From the NCBI GenBank assembly GCA_041627475.1, contig JBFKQZ010000157.1, positions 1 through 7,476 on the forward strand: a DNA stretch of 7,476 nt. Direction: 5' to 3'. The notes below the pieces were generated by a model that saw only the letters and a list, made by a program, of their open reading frames with translations, was not told the DNA's origin and ran no database searches. The DNA comes from JBFGFG01 sp041627475. Lineage in GTDB: Bacteria; Actinomycetota; Nitriliruptoria; Nitriliruptorales; Nitriliruptoraceae. The position numbers and the translations under genes were made by a program. This document shows, piece by piece, positions 6,071 to 7,476 of this stretch. Positions within the stretch are counted from its first letter, which is position 1; each line of letters starts with the position of its first letter.

Positions 6071-7476
6071 GTGCGCGCGTCAGCCCCACTCGTCGGCCGC
6101 CATGACCAGCTCCAACGGCTGCTGGCGGTCGTCCAGGGCACCGACGAGGTCGGCGGCTCGGCCGCACTCATCGTGGCCGAGGCCGGCGCCGGCAAGACCC
6201 GGCTCGTCGCCGAGGCCCTGGACCGCTCGTCGGTCGCGACGGTGCACGTGCGCGGCAGTGAGCTCGGCGCCCCGCTCCCCTTCGTCGCGATGCGGCGTGC
6301 ACTGCGCGGCCGCCTCGGCGACGACGAGCGGATCGTCGACCTGCTCGACGACTACCGGTCGGGCGGGAGCACCCTCGCACGCGCCGAGCTGATCGACGCG
6401 TTCGCCGACGTCCTCGAGCGCATGACCTTCGACGACCCACTCGTGGTCGTCGTCGACGACGCACACTGGATCGACTCCGCGAGCGCGGCCGTCCTCGAGC
6501 TGCTCGCGCGCCAGCTCGCGTCGGCGCCCCTGCGGCTGGTCGTGGCCGCCCGGCCCCATCCCCGCCCGGAGGGCATCACCGCGCTCACGCGCGCGCTGCA
6601 CCGTTCCGGCCGACTCGTGCGGATCGGGTTGCCCCGCCTCGCGACCGAGGACGCCCGGCGGATCACAGCGGCCGTGCTCGGCGGGCCGACGGGCCCCGGC
6701 GTGCACCGGCTCGTCGACCGCGCCGGCGGCAACGCCCTCTACTGCACGGAGCTCGGCATCGCACTGCGCGACCAGGTCATCCGCGACGACCAGGGGCGCC
6801 TCGACATCACCGACCCGGACCAGGTCGTCGACCTCGACGTGATCGAGCACAACCTGGCGTCGCTCGACGAGGGCTGCCGGCAGCTGCTCGCCGACGCTGC
6901 CCTCTTCGGCACGACCATCGACGCCAACGAGCTGGCACTGCTGGTCGACCTCACGGTCTCCGACATCATCGAGCGACTCGCCGACGCCCTCGACGCCGGC
7001 GTGCTGGCCGAGGACGACCAGGGCCTGCTGTCGTTCCGCCACGACCTGGTTCGTGACGCCGTCGTCGCCGGCCGGCCACGAGCGGTCGTGGGCGCCCGCC
7101 ACCGCGACATCGTCCACGCGCTCGACGGCGCCGGACTGCCGGCGACGACCTGGGCCGGCCACCTCGTGCTCGCCGACTGGACCGGACACCCGGAGGCATG
7201 GGGGCTGTTCGAACGGGCGGCCAAGCGCATCGCCGAGCACTCCCTCGCCGAGGCCGCGGACCTGCTGGACCACGCCGCACGCCACCTCGACGGCGATCCG
7301 CCTGTCAGCTTCGTCGGCCTGCAGCTGGAACGCCTGCTCGAGGCCGGCCGTCACGCAGGCGTCGGCGAGATCGCCACCTGGCTGCGTCGCCACCGTCACC
7401 GCGTCCTGGACGCCCCGAGCGACAAGATCGACCTCCTGGCGCTGCGCGCGCTGGAGGCGAAGTGGTGGTACCGCGC
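6071..7476 (+). CDS. Second LAL-type ATPase transcriptional regulator, 3' end outside window
   Basis: The frame is open from GTG 6071 to the window end (468 complete codons), giving the N-terminal half of a LAL regulator. Walker A is AEAGAGKT (residues 36-43) and Walker B is LVVVVDDAHWID (124-135). ARQLASAPLRLVVAARPHPRP follows near 146-166, RAGGNALYCTEL at about 217-228 and SFRHDLVRDAV at 321-331. It is colinear with the regulator at 2607, with roughly half the residues identical by eye, so the pair looks like an old tandem duplication. The LuxR helix-turn-helix should lie beyond the window; its presence is inferred from the family. GTG 6071 is preferred because it matches the start of the paralogue (VRASAPLVGR) and follows GGGGG at 6059-6063. 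An in-frame GTG at 6035 is possible but lacks a ribosome site. The ligand and target genes cannot be told from the sequence. Confidence 0.88.
   Translation, partial: MRASAPLVGRHDQLQRLLAVVQGTDEVGGSAALIVAEAGAGKTRLVAEALDRSSVATVHVRGSELGAPLPFVAMRRALRGRLGDDERIVDLLDDYRSGGSTLARAELIDAFADVLERMTFDDPLVVVVDDAHWIDSASAAVLELLARQLASAPLRLVVAARPHPRPEGITALTRALHRSGRLVRIGLPRLATEDARRITAAVLGGPTGPGVHRLVDRAGGNALYCTELGIALRDQVIRDDQGRLDITDPDQVVDLDVIEHNLASLDEGCRQLLADAALFGTTIDANELALLVDLTVSDIIERLADALDAGVLAEDDQGLLSFRHDLVRDAVVAGRPRAVVGARHRDIVHALDGAGLPATTWAGHLVLADWTGHPEAWGLFERAAKRIAEHSLAEAADLLDHAARHLDGDPPVSFVGLQLERLLEAGRHAGVGEIATWLRRHRHRVLDAPSDKIDLLALRALEAKWWYR

Noticed and set aside
6080..7399. A 439-codon minus-strand frame opposite the second LAL gene
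   Set aside because: It is antisense to a frame with intact Walker motifs and shows the same GC-driven composition, so it is a shadow.

Overview
The window is about 70% GC or more by eye, with strong G/C preference at third codon positions, GTG/TTG starts and large GC-driven shadow frames on the opposite strand. Together with large LuxR-family (LAL) ATPase regulators and a cobQ-cobO cobalamin pair, this points to a high-GC actinobacterium, perhaps a Micrococcales/Cellulomonadaceae-type organism. The phylum is fairly secure from gene style; the family is a guess. All genes I can support lie on the plus strand.

Region 1 (1-2501) is a tight metabolic run. It holds the 3' part of cobQ (cobyric acid synthase, 5' end outside the window), cobO (corrinoid adenosyltransferase) one base later, and a HAD-type hydrolase nine bases after that. 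The ribosome binding sites sit inside or against the preceding stop codons, so the three are probably one transcript. CobO makes adenosylated cobyrinic acid a,c-diamide and CobQ amidates it to adenosylcobyric acid. The HAD protein has no evident step in this pathway. The visible start of cobQ carries an in-frame repeat: about 77 bases recur 165 bases (55 codons) downstream, duplicating the EGAGSPAEINL block.

Region 2 (2502-2606) is a short non-coding spacer rich in small dyads.

Region 3 (2607-7476) is a regulator locus. It has a LAL-type ATPase/LuxR regulator gene broken by an apparent one-base frameshift near 4755-4793, a spacer with a perfect 21-bp palindrome, a 184-residue protein I cannot assign, and a second LAL regulator that runs off the end of the window. 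The two regulators are colinear paralogues, about half identical by eye over the part that can be compared. In the first, the reading frame splits so that the ATPase/sensor part (about 781 residues) and the C-terminal LuxR helix-turn-helix are in different frames. It is therefore a pseudogene, a sequencing error or, less likely, a recoded gene.

The points most worth a second look are the cobQ internal duplication, the regulator frameshift, the palindrome and overlapping hairpins ahead of the unassigned gene, and the unassigned gene itself between two paralogous regulators.
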